A stretch of DNA of 64,000 nucleotides, taken from contig CAIRZB010000025.1 of the NCBI GenBank assembly GCA_903882935.1, positions 1-64,000 of the forward strand. Reading direction: 5' to 3'. This document shows, in pieces, positions 1 to 8,018 of this stretch. The stretch's first letter is position 1, and each line of letters starts with the position of its first letter. Under the pieces are notes generated by a model. That model saw nothing but the letters and a program-made list of their open reading frames with translations. It had not been told where the DNA came from and searched no databases. Both the position numbers and the translations under genes were made by a program. Source of the stretch: an uncultured Parafilimonas sp. GTDB taxonomy: Bacteria > Bacteroidota > Bacteroidia > Chitinophagales > Chitinophagaceae.

Positions 1-33
1 TGACAATATTTATATGAAACAGGATATTTTTGA

Positions 34-933
34 ATGTATATTATCCAAGAAATGGCAAATGAACAGGCCTCGAAAATACTCAGCAAGCATATTGGAGCCC
101 CTTCAGAGTACCTTGGGGTAGAATCGGGTATCGTTACCATTGTACAAACACGTTGCGGCTCTTCAAGATTACCGGGAAAAGTACTGATGCCGTTGGCTGG
201 CAAACCCTTGTTTGTGCGGCAGGTGGAGCGTGTTAAAGCGGCCCAATTGTCGGGTAATGTGGTGGTTGCCACCACTACCGAGGCTGTGGACGACCCAATA
301 GCAGAAATTTGCGCACAGGAAGGGCTGGAATGTTTCAGAGGCCACCCCTTTGACCTTTTAGACAGGCACTACTGGGCTGCCCTGCAATACAATGCCAAGG
401 TTGTGCTTAAAATACCCAGCGACTGCCCTTTAATTGACCCCCAGATTATTGACAAGGTAATAGCCCATTATTTAAACAACCAACACAAATTTGATTTTGT
501 AAGTAACCTGCACCCCGCAACATACCCCGACGGCAATGATGTTGAAATAATGGGTATGGCTGTACTGGAGGATGCCTGGAAACATGCTACTAAAAATTTT
601 GAGCGGGAACATACCACACCATACTTTTGGGAGAACCCTGAAAAATTTAGGATAGGTAATGTTACGATGGAAGGTGGGTTGGATTATAGCATGTTACACC
701 GCTGGACGATAGATTACAAGGAAGATTACCTTTTTATTAAAGCGGTTTTTGAGGAACTGTATCCGCTTAATCCTTTATTTTCGTGTTTTGATATTATAGA
801 TTTGTTGGAGAAACGCAGTGATATTTACCAGATTAACCACCAATTAGCAGGGGTAAATTGGTACAGAAACCACTTAGATGAACTGAAAACCGTTTCTGCC
901 GCGCAAACAAAAATACCCGGACAGGCATTATGA
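34..933 (+). CDS. SpsF/NeuA-like cytidylyltransferase
   Basis: Likely activates an acidic sugar as its CMP derivative in the cytoplasm. Residues 33-51 carry the nucleotidyltransferase N-terminal signature (IVTIVQTR, then SSRLPGK with R45 and K49), and SDCPLIDP at 129-136 is the usual metal-binding Asp region. The family normally begins right at the IVTIVQTR strand, so about 30 N-terminal residues are extra; the ATG at 52 is an alternative start. The stop overlaps the next gene's start (ATGA), so the gene belongs to the transketolase/NeuB operon. With the NeuB-like synthase downstream, it is the natural candidate for making the CMP-ulosonate donor. The SpsF branch includes members of unproven activity, so the exact substrate is open. 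Confidence 0.8.
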   Translation: MYIIQEMANEQASKILSKHIGAPSEYLGVESGIVTIVQTRCGSSRLPGKVLMPLAGKPLFVRQVERVKAAQLSGNVVVATTTEAVDDPIAEICAQEGLECFRGHPFDLLDRHYWAALQYNAKVVLKIPSDCPLIDPQIIDKVIAHYLNNQHKFDFVSNLHPATYPDGNDVEIMGMAVLEDAWKHATKNFEREHTTPYFWENPEKFRIGNVTMEGGLDYSMLHRWTIDYKEDYLFIKAVFEELYPLNPLFSCFDIIDLLEKRSDIYQINHQLAGVNWYRNHLDELKTVSAAQTKIPGQAL

Positions 934-1787
934 CACAGAATAAGTTAGCATCGCTTCAGTCAACGGCATTAAAAGTTAGGGAACATATTATTGGCATGTC
1001 AACAGGCGGCGGCTGTTTTATCGGCGCATCGCTATCGTGCGTTGAGCTGGTGGTGTACCTATATAGTGAGTTTTTAAATGTTGACGTTGATAACATAAAA
1101 AGCCCTGACAGGGACTACCTCTTCCTATCCAAAGGGCACGATGTGCCAGCATTATACAGCACGCTGGGCGAATTGGGCTTTATTGACCTTGCAAGGTTAA
1201 AAAACCATTTGCTTACCAACGATTCTATCTACTGGCACCCTAACAGGAATGTTGCTGGGGTTGAATTTCATTCGGGCTCGCTGGGCCACCTGCCCTCGGT
1301 GGCCGCCGGTGTGGCACTGGATTGCAAATTAAAAGGCGAGCCTAACCAAATAGTGGTAATAACGGGGGATGGCGAATTAAACGAAGGCACCGTTTGGGAA
1401 ACCATATTGGTGGCAAATGCCTATAAACTTAACAACCTTACCATTATTGTTGACCGTAACCAGTTTCAGGCCAATATACGCACAGAAGACCTTATACCCC
1501 TAGAGCCTTTGGTAGATAAATTTAAAGCGTTTGGCTGCGAGGTGCAACGCATAAACGGGCACGACTTTACCGCCATACACAACGCATTAAAGGGTATACC
1601 CTACAGTGACAACAAGGTGAATGTAATTATTGCCGATACCGTTAGGGGTAGAGGCCTGCCCAGCATAGAAGCAAGGGCCGACAGGTGGTTTTGCACCTTT
1701 ACCGAGGATGAAACCAAGCAGCTGCTTGAAGAGCTGCACGGCCATGCATACGCCATTATTGAATCAGAAACTTTAATAGTACGATAG
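930..1787 (+). CDS. Transketolase, N-terminal (TPP pyrophosphate-binding) subunit
   Basis: Half-size transketolase carrying the thiamine-diphosphate pyrophosphate/metal domain. Visible motifs are SKGH (67-70), GSLGH (116-120) and the GDGE...N metal/TPP motif (146-149, with the Asn near 177). Single-chain housekeeping transketolases are about 630-670 aa; this 285-aa protein needs the following gene for its pyrimidine domain. It overlaps the upstream cytidylyltransferase by four bases and abuts the C-terminal subunit with no gap. Its place inside a sugar-nucleotide operon argues for a specialised two-carbon transfer that builds or reshapes the ulosonate precursor, rather than pentose phosphate flux. 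The donor and acceptor cannot be told from sequence. Confidence 0.9.
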   Translation: MTQNKLASLQSTALKVREHIIGMSTGGGCFIGASLSCVELVVYLYSEFLNVDVDNIKSPDRDYLFLSKGHDVPALYSTLGELGFIDLARLKNHLLTNDSIYWHPNRNVAGVEFHSGSLGHLPSVAAGVALDCKLKGEPNQIVVITGDGELNEGTVWETILVANAYKLNNLTIIVDRNQFQANIRTEDLIPLEPLVDKFKAFGCEVQRINGHDFTAIHNALKGIPYSDNKVNVIIADTVRGRGLPSIEARADRWFCTFTEDETKQLLEELHGHAYAIIESETLIVR

Positions 1788-2720
1788 ATGGGTTATGAAG
1801 AACTGCTGTTGCAAACAGCGCAGGATGATGAACGCATAATTGTAATGACCGCCGAAAACCGGGCTTTGGTGCGCAACATGCCCAAAAACCTTGGCAGCCG
1901 TTTTATTGACACTGGCATAACCGAGCAAACCATGATAGGCATGGCCGCTGGTTTTGCGCTACGCGGCCGCGTGCCAGTAGTGCATGCATTGGCGCCGTTT
2001 TTAACCATGCGGGCTTTTGAGTTTATACGTACCGATGTGGGCATTGCCCATTTGCCTGTTAAGCTAAGCGGGTTTATACCAGGCTTTTTAAGCGATGGCA
2101 ACGGCCCCACACACCAAGCAATTGAGGATGTTTCCATTATGCGGGGTATACCTGGCATGGAAGTTTACTGCCCTGCAGATGAAGACGATCTGGTTAAAAT
2201 GCTGCCTGCCATTTGGGCAAATCCCAACCCTGCATATGTGCGCATAAACCATAAAAAAGGCAATTATACCCATGCGCCTTTTGAACCTGGCAAGGCCGAA
2301 GTGATAACCCAAGGCAAGCATATTACTTTTTTAGTGTACGGCATGCTGTTGGATAATGTGTTGGCTGCCCAAAAAATATTGGAGGCTGACGGTGGTGTGG
2401 AAGGGTTATCGGTGGGTGTGGTTAACATGCGAACGCTTAAGCCGGTGGATGAGGAAGTAATTATAAATTGCGTGCGGAACAGCGAGGTGCTGGTGGTGGT
2501 GGAAGACCATTTTGCCACCGGTGGCCTTTACACCATTGTGGCCGAAACACTGCTTAAACACAAGCTTACCGCATCGGTACTGTCATTAGCGTTAAACAAA
2601 TGGTTTAAGCCAGGCATGCTGAACGAAGTGTTAGCGTTTGAAGGCTTTACGGCAGAAAAAATAGCCCACAAAACAAGGGCGTTTTACAGTAACGAAGCGG
2701 CCGGTAACGGAGTTTTGTAA
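1788..2720 (+). CDS. Transketolase, C-terminal (pyrimidine-binding) subunit
   Basis: Partner of the preceding half-transketolase. It holds the pyrimidine-binding domain: DTGITEQTMIG around 41-51, with E46 in the position of the Glu that activates TPP, followed by the C-terminal transketolase domain from about residue 180. The start codon directly follows the TAG of the N-terminal subunit, so the two are almost certainly co-translated to form a heterotetramer. The split architecture is normal for this subfamily and is not a frameshift: both halves have complete domain boundaries and their own starts. Confidence 0.9.
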   Translation: MGYEELLLQTAQDDERIIVMTAENRALVRNMPKNLGSRFIDTGITEQTMIGMAAGFALRGRVPVVHALAPFLTMRAFEFIRTDVGIAHLPVKLSGFIPGFLSDGNGPTHQAIEDVSIMRGIPGMEVYCPADEDDLVKMLPAIWANPNPAYVRINHKKGNYTHAPFEPGKAEVITQGKHITFLVYGMLLDNVLAAQKILEADGGVEGLSVGVVNMRTLKPVDEEVIINCVRNSEVLVVVEDHFATGGLYTIVAETLLKHKLTASVLSLALNKWFKPGMLNEVLAFEGFTAEKIAHKTRAFYSNEAAGNGVL

Positions 2721-2798
2721 ACAAACCAAGCCTGTGCCGGTAAACAAAAAACAAATTTTTCCTTTTTTGGGGAGTTAAGAAATAAACGAATTAAGTAT

Positions 2799-4139
2799 AT
2801 GCCAAATAAGATTGCTTTTAACGAAGATTACCCGGTTATAACGGAGAGTAACAAGTTGTACGAGCGTGCTGTGCAAATAATGACACCAGTTACCCAAACC
2901 TTGGCCAAGGGGCCGGGCCAATACATAAACGGTGTTGCCCCTAAATATGTTAAACGCGGATTGGCTGCGCACGTTTGGGATGTTGACGGAAACGAATACA
3001 TAGATTACAATATGGCTATCGGGCCGCTTTCCTTAGGCTACTGCTACCCTAAGGTAGATGAAGCCATAAAGGCACAGTTGCAAGATGGCATAACCTTTTC
3101 TCTTATGCACGAGTTAGAGGTTACGCTGGCGAGCCTGATACACAAAATCATACCCAATGCTGAGGCGATACGCATTAGTAAAACTGGTGCTGATGTTACC
3201 AGTGCTGCTGTTAGGGTGGCGAGGGCCTTTACCGGTAGAAAAAAGATATTGTGTTGCGGCTACCATGGCTGGCACGATTGGTACATTTCTGTAACAAGCC
3301 GCAACAGCGGTATACCAGAGGAAATACAAGCCCTATCAGCCACCATCGACTTTAATAATATACAGTCGGTAAAAGACGCTTTGGATGCAGATACTGCGGC
3401 CGTTATATTGGAGCCGTTTGTTTTTGAGGCCCCCAAGGATAATTTTTTACAAGAGTTGAAGGCGGTTTGTGAAGCCAACGGCACATTATTGATATTTGAT
3501 GAAATGTGGACGGGTTTCCGCATTGCCATTGGCGGCGCGCAGGAGTATTTTGGGGTAAAACCAGATTTGGCTTGTTATTCAAAAGCATTCGCCAACGGTA
3601 TGCCTATTTCGCTGCTCACTGGCAGAAAAGACGTGATGAGCCTGTTTAACGAGGATGTGTTTTTCTTTACCACTTTTGGTGGGGAAGCCCTTTCCCTAGC
3701 GGCCGCAGTGGCCACTATTGAGGAAATGATTGACAAAAATGTACCCGCATATCTTGCAGAAAAAGGTGCGTTGTTGAAGAACGGTTACAATGCTATTGCC
3801 GAAGAACTTGGCATAAGCCATTATACCAAGTGTGTGGGCTATGATTGCCGCTCCCTCATCACCTTTGATGCGTCTGCGGGTAACCCGTTGGAAGTTAAAT
3901 CGTTCGTTCAGCAGGAGTTGATTAAGAAAGGCATCTTATGGTCTGGTTTCCATAACATGAGTTTCAGCCATACTGACGAAGACATTGCATATACCCTAAA
4001 AGCCTACAGGGCTGTTTTAACATTGCTGAAAGACGCAGTAGATAAAAAAGAGGTAACCAGCCTGCTTAGGGGCAAACCTGTAGAGGCAGTATTTAGAAAG
4101 GTAAGCAACTTTAACACAAAGCCGGTTGTGAAGCCATAG
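2799..4139 (+). CDS. Class III PLP aminotransferase, glutamate-1-semialdehyde aminomutase-like
   Basis: PLP-dependent class III aminotransferase of about 446 aa. Key elements are GYHGWHDWY (154-162), the cofactor-binding FDEMWTGFR (233-241, D234) and the Schiff-base lysine K262 in YSKAFANG. It most resembles HemL-type enzymes, but the operon contains only sugar genes, so it more likely aminates a keto-sugar or a short sugar aldehyde than making 5-aminolevulinate. The 78-bp gap upstream may hold a promoter, but the direction and theme match the transketolase pair. HemL itself cannot be excluded without a tree. Confidence 0.8.
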   Translation: MPNKIAFNEDYPVITESNKLYERAVQIMTPVTQTLAKGPGQYINGVAPKYVKRGLAAHVWDVDGNEYIDYNMAIGPLSLGYCYPKVDEAIKAQLQDGITFSLMHELEVTLASLIHKIIPNAEAIRISKTGADVTSAAVRVARAFTGRKKILCCGYHGWHDWYISVTSRNSGIPEEIQALSATIDFNNIQSVKDALDADTAAVILEPFVFEAPKDNFLQELKAVCEANGTLLIFDEMWTGFRIAIGGAQEYFGVKPDLACYSKAFANGMPISLLTGRKDVMSLFNEDVFFFTTFGGEALSLAAAVATIEEMIDKNVPAYLAEKGALLKNGYNAIAEELGISHYTKCVGYDCRSLITFDASAGNPLEVKSFVQQELIKKGILWSGFHNMSFSHTDEDIAYTLKAYRAVLTLLKDAVDKKEVTSLLRGKPVEAVFRKVSNFNTKPVVKP

Positions 4140-4301
4140 GCACTGTTGTTACGCCTACAATATGCGTCAAAAGATGTTGAACGTCCAGTTCGGGCTGGGT
4201 TATACTTTGGTATAACGAATTATCAGGAACTTGTTTTTGTGGGTAGCCAAGGTATACAGCCTTTTTTCAACAACCTCAAACATTCAACCTAAGGAATAGA
4301 T

Positions 4302-5105
4302 ATGAGTGCTTTTTCTCTTGAAAATAAAACCGCTATTATAACAGGGGCCTGCGGCTTGCTGGGCAAGCAACATTGCGCCGCATTGGCGGAAGCGGGTGCC
4401 AATGTAGTAGTTGCCGATGTTAATGAAGAGGCTTGTAGAGCAGTTGCTGCTGCGTTGGGTGCAAACCATTTTGCAGTGGGTTTTGATGTTACCAGCGCCG
4501 ATTCAATCGAAAACGCCAAACAACGCATTTTGGAAAGGTATGGCCGTATTGATGTATTGGTAAACAATGCAGCCATTAACGATATGTTTGAAAACCCTGC
4601 ATTGGCCGGTACACAAAGCATGTTTGAGAACTACCCACTGGAAATGTGGGATAAATCGTGGAGGGTAAACGTTAGTGGTGTGTTTCTTTGCTCGCAGATA
4701 TTCGGCAAGGTAATGGCAGACAATGGCGGGGGTAGCATCATAAACATTGCCTCTACCTATGGCATTGTTGCACCCGACCAAACGATTTATCAAAACGAGG
4801 CGGGCGAACAAACCTTCTTTAAATCGCCATCATACCCGGTAACTAAATCAGCGGTAATTGGTTTTACTAAGTTTTTGGCTTCGTACTGGGGCGTTAAAAA
4901 CATACGGGTTAATACCCTATCGCCGGGCGGTGTCGAAAATAGCCAGGACGAGTTTTTCAAACAAAATTATTCCAACAAAACCTTGTTGAAGCGCATGGCA
5001 TCCCCTACCGACTATAAGGGGGCCATCGTGTTTTTGGCAAGCGATGCATCTGCCTATATGACAGGTGCAAACCTTGTTGTAGACGGTGGCTGGACCGCCA
5101 TATAA
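4302..5105 (+). CDS. SDR-family oxidoreductase, PtmA-like
   Basis: Short-chain dehydrogenase/reductase of 267 aa. The Rossmann glycine motif is at 14-21 (TGACGLLG), NNA at 88-90, and the catalytic triad is S150, Y177 and K181 (YPVTK). The sequence reads like the PtmA oxidoreductases of flagellin-glycan and surface-glycan clusters. It probably oxidises or reduces a hydroxyl/keto group on the sugar precursor with NAD(P), which could create the keto group used by the neighbouring aminotransferase. A 162-bp gap separates it from that gene, and the next ORF starts 10 bp after its stop. Confidence 0.85.
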   Translation: MSAFSLENKTAIITGACGLLGKQHCAALAEAGANVVVADVNEEACRAVAAALGANHFAVGFDVTSADSIENAKQRILERYGRIDVLVNNAAINDMFENPALAGTQSMFENYPLEMWDKSWRVNVSGVFLCSQIFGKVMADNGGGSIINIASTYGIVAPDQTIYQNEAGEQTFFKSPSYPVTKSAVIGFTKFLASYWGVKNIRVNTLSPGGVENSQDEFFKQNYSNKTLLKRMASPTDYKGAIVFLASDASAYMTGANLVVDGGWTAI

Positions 5106-5115
5106 ATTACGCAGC

Positions 5116-5619
5116 ATGCACAACAGCGCATTACAAGAAAAAGCACGCAGAATAAAAATACTGTTTACCGACAATGACGGGGTTTTAACAGATAACGGGG
5201 TTTATTATGGGGAGAGTGGCGAGGTGTTGAAGCGGTTTTCCATTCGCGACGGGATGGGGGTGGAGCGCTTGAAAAAGCTTTGTGGCATTAGCACCGGTAT
5301 AATAACCGGTGAAACATCGCCCTCTGTAAAAAAACGTGCAGAAAAGTTGGCGATAGCCGACCTGCATTTGGGCATAAAAGATAAAGTTGGCCTGTTGAAT
5401 GATATTTTGCAGCAAAAGGGCATAACTGCAGATGAAATAGCCTACATAGGCGATGATGTGAACGACCAGCAAATTATAGAAAAGATAGGATTTTCCGCCT
5501 GCCCGGCTGATGCCATGCCGCAAGTACTTGCGGTGGTTGACTATATTTGCCAAAATAAAGGCGGCTACGGTGCCTTTAGGGAGTTTGCAGAGCTAATTAT
5601 AGCATTAAACATCCCTTAG
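5116..5619 (+). CDS. KdsC-like HAD phosphatase
   Basis: Small HAD-superfamily phosphatase of the KdsC type (167 aa, no cap domain). Motif I is D19-N-D21-G within LFTDNDGVLTD, motif II includes ITGE, and motif IV is GDDVND. In this family the enzyme removes the phosphate from an ulosonate 8- or 9-phosphate. Here the partner would be the NeuB-like synthase 94 bp downstream, suggesting that the synthase makes a phosphorylated ulosonate. I chose the ATG at 5116; an in-frame GTG at 5086 would overlap the SDR gene and add ten residues with no homology value. Confidence 0.85.
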   Translation: MHNSALQEKARRIKILFTDNDGVLTDNGVYYGESGEVLKRFSIRDGMGVERLKKLCGISTGIITGETSPSVKKRAEKLAIADLHLGIKDKVGLLNDILQQKGITADEIAYIGDDVNDQQIIEKIGFSACPADAMPQVLAVVDYICQNKGGYGAFREFAELIIALNIP

Positions 5620-5713
5620 CATAAATAAACCAACTTAAGCACGCTGCTGGGTTGGGGTTGCTAGAAATTAGATTTTTTTTCTGATTGCTAAACATATTTA
5701 AAATTGAACCGGT

Positions 5714-6604
5714 ATGAAAAAAATACAGATAAAAGAGAACAGGAGCATTGGCGTGGGAGAACCAGTATATATTATTGCCGAAATCGGTATTAATCATAAC
5801 GGCTCTCTTGAAATTGCTAAAAAACTGATTGACGAAGCCGCCACCGCAGGTTGCGATGCGGTAAAGTTTCAAAAACGTACGCCCGAGCTTTGTACCCCAA
5901 AAGACCAGTGGCATATTATGCGCGAAACTCCATGGGGCCAAATGAGTTATATTGACTACCGCCACAAAGTAGAGTTTGGCTTTGAAGACTATGCTGAAAT
6001 TGACCGTTACAGCAAAGAAAAAGGCATTGATTGGTTTGTAAGCTGTTGGGACGAGGAAGCTGTTGATTTTATTGAGCAGTTTAACCCCGTGTTGTACAAA
6101 TTTGCATCTGCCTCATTAACCGACCATGGCTTGATTGAGAAAGTAAAAAGCCTTAACAAGCCCTATATACTTTCAACAGGTATGAGTACCATGGTTGAAA
6201 TTGAACAAGCAGTGGATAAATTTGGCACCGATAACTTGCTTATAGCACATTCTACTTCGGCTTACCCGTGCCAACCAAGAGAGCTTAATCTGAGGATGAT
6301 TAATACCTTGGGTGCTTTATACCCTGAAACCCCCATAGGTTACTCCGGCCACGAAACAGGGTTAGCTACCACGGTGGCGGCAGTTGCTATGGGTGCTACG
6401 TTTGTGGAAAGGCATTTTACCTTAGACAGGGCCATGTGGGGAAGCGACCAAGCAGCCTCCGTTGAGCCACAAGGTATGCAGCGCTTGGTTAGAGACTTAA
6501 GGGATATAGACCTTGCGTTGGGTGACGGCGTTAAAAAAGTATACGACAGCGAACTTGGGGCCATGAAAAGGCTTAGAAGAATAGTTACACCAGTAAACAG
6601 CTGA
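5714..6604 (+). CDS. NeuB-family ulosonic acid synthase without SAF domain
   Basis: Condenses phosphoenolpyruvate with an aldose to give a 3-deoxy-2-ulosonic acid. The TIM-barrel hallmarks are present: IIAEIGINHNG near 20-30, AVKFQKR near 50, HSTSAYP, GYSGHE and ERHFTLDRAMWGSD near 230-245. At 296 aa the protein stops where classical NeuB/LegI/PseI enzymes (about 335-350 aa) continue into the C-terminal antifreeze-like SAF domain. That domain reaches into the partner subunit to shape the sugar pocket, so its absence implies a different or smaller aldose acceptor. The reading frame ends cleanly and the next gene starts 8 bp later, so this does not look like a recent truncation. Confidence 0.88.
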   Translation: MKKIQIKENRSIGVGEPVYIIAEIGINHNGSLEIAKKLIDEAATAGCDAVKFQKRTPELCTPKDQWHIMRETPWGQMSYIDYRHKVEFGFEDYAEIDRYSKEKGIDWFVSCWDEEAVDFIEQFNPVLYKFASASLTDHGLIEKVKSLNKPYILSTGMSTMVEIEQAVDKFGTDNLLIAHSTSAYPCQPRELNLRMINTLGALYPETPIGYSGHETGLATTVAAVAMGATFVERHFTLDRAMWGSDQAASVEPQGMQRLVRDLRDIDLALGDGVKKVYDSELGAMKRLRRIVTPVNS

Positions 6605-6612
6605 TTATAGTT

Positions 6613-7533
6613 ATGGGCAACATTGTATATTATACTACGTCTATCTTGGTGTTAAGTGTATTTGTTTTTATTTTTTTGGAGCGTAAATACCCTTACCGTA
6701 AAGGCCTTAAGGTTTTCCGGGAGGGGTTTTGGGTAGACCTGATATGGTATACTTTTGTACAGAGTTACTTTTTGCAGATTATAATATTTGCATGGATATT
6801 GTACCCGTTGAGGCAGCATTATTTGGCAAACTTTAATTTTGTTACCAATTGGCCAATTGTTTGGCAGGTGTTGTTTTTTTTGGTTACCCACGATTTATAT
6901 ATCTATTGGTTTCACCGTTGGCAGCACCACTCTAAAATACTATGGAAAACCCATGAGGCACACCACAGTAACAAAGAGGTTGATTGGCTGGCCGGTACGC
7001 GTAGCCACAGTGTGGAAATTTTAATAAACCAAACGATAGAATACGCACCCATCATTTTATTGGGCGCAAACCCTATAGTAATACCAATTAAAGCCTTAAT
7101 TGATGCCGTTTGGGGTATGTACATACACTCCAACATTGATATTAAAAGTGGTAAACTGCAATACATAATCAACGGGCCCGAAATGCACCAATGGCACCAT
7201 GCCGACCAGCGGGAAGTTTTTTATGCCAACTACGGCACCAAGTTTGCGATATGGGATTGGATGTTTGGCACAGCCTACCTGCCTAACAAAAAGCCCATGC
7301 GGTTTGGGTTGTACTATAAATTTCCCAAAGACTATTTTTTGCAGCACTTATATATGTTTAAAAAGGTAGATGAAGACAAGCTGTTGGAGATTAAAACGTT
7401 TAAGGCTTATTATGATTTAAGGCCGAAATTGTTTAAGTTTTTAGGCCTTATAAAAGAGGGGCAAACGTTTAGTGCCGAGGAGCATGTTATGGAACAGCAA
7501 CCTCACCAAGCCTTGGCAGAAGAATTAAAATAA
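6613..7533 (+). CDS. Fatty acid hydroxylase/sterol desaturase-family membrane protein
   Basis: Integral membrane di-iron oxygenase of the fatty acid hydroxylase superfamily (306 aa). Hydrophobic segments lie at about 5-22, 45-65, 82-100 and 140-165. The histidine clusters are H93...H101, HRWQHH (101-106), HEAHH (114-118) and HQWHH near 192-196, the expected metal ligands. It probably hydroxylates a lipid acyl or alkyl chain. It starts 8 bp after the NeuB-like gene, so it is probably co-transcribed, hinting that the glycan pathway and a lipid modification serve the same envelope structure. Confidence 0.85.
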   Translation: MGNIVYYTTSILVLSVFVFIFLERKYPYRKGLKVFREGFWVDLIWYTFVQSYFLQIIIFAWILYPLRQHYLANFNFVTNWPIVWQVLFFLVTHDLYIYWFHRWQHHSKILWKTHEAHHSNKEVDWLAGTRSHSVEILINQTIEYAPIILLGANPIVIPIKALIDAVWGMYIHSNIDIKSGKLQYIINGPEMHQWHHADQREVFYANYGTKFAIWDWMFGTAYLPNKKPMRFGLYYKFPKDYFLQHLYMFKKVDEDKLLEIKTFKAYYDLRPKLFKFLGLIKEGQTFSAEEHVMEQQPHQALAEELK

Positions 7534-7538
7534 CCATT

Positions 7539-7913
7539 ATGGCTTGGATATACCTTTTTATTGCATCGTTGTGTGAAATTGTTTGGACGTTTTGTGTAAA
7601 ATTTTTGAGTTTTAAAGATATCGGTACTATTAAATGGCTCAACTTTTTTGATGAGCCGGCTAAAAACCTATTAATATTGGCACCACTTGGCGGCTACTTG
7701 GCCTTTGGGGGTGCCAATATTGCCTTCTTTTCTATCGCCATTAAGCAAATACCCGCTTCTACAGCCATGGCGGTGTGGTTGGGTACTGCTTTGATTGGTG
7801 TAAAATTGGTAGATATATTTGTGTTTAAGCAGCCTTACAATATTCAACAGTTTGTTTTTTTTGGGTTGATATTAATTGGGGTAATCGGGTTGAAGAGGGA
7901 TAGTGCGGTGTAA
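7539..7913 (+). CDS. Small multidrug resistance (SMR)-family transporter
   Basis: 124-aa, four-helix membrane protein of the SMR family. E13 in ASLCEIVW occupies the position of the proton/substrate-coupling glutamate of EmrE-like proteins, and the C-terminus shows the usual GLILIGVIGLK helix. The first loop is longer than in EmrE. It begins 5 bp after the hydroxylase gene and closes the operon before a strong terminator. In surface-glycan clusters, short EmrE-like proteins can act as flippases for lipid-linked sugars, so a role in moving a modified lipid or glycan is as plausible as drug efflux. Confidence 0.8.
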   Translation: MAWIYLFIASLCEIVWTFCVKFLSFKDIGTIKWLNFFDEPAKNLLILAPLGGYLAFGGANIAFFSIAIKQIPASTAMAVWLGTALIGVKLVDIFVFKQPYNIQQFVFFGLILIGVIGLKRDSAV

Positions 7914-7940
7914 ATATTGAAATAAGTGATGGGTAATATA

Positions 7941-7978
7941 AAAGGCCTGTGTTTGCATAAAAGCGTACACAGGCCTTT
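7941..7978. terminator. Bidirectional intrinsic terminator between convergent SMR and efflux genes
   Basis: Perfect 12-bp inverted repeat (AAAGGCCTGTGT / ACACAGGCCTTT) with a 14-nt loop, lying between two convergent stop codons. The A/T ends give short U-runs in either direction. Confidence 0.8.
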
Positions 7979-8018
7979 GTTCATCAGTATATCCAATCTG
8001 TAGAATCTTCTGTTTTAT

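Noticed and set aside
930-2720. Possible frameshifted single transketolase
   Set aside because: Each half has complete domains and its own ATG, and split transketolases of this size are a normal architecture.
2799-4139. Annotation as hemL for tetrapyrrole synthesis
   Set aside because: Sequence is HemL-like, but the operon contains only sugar genes; left as class III aminotransferase because family placement needs a tree.
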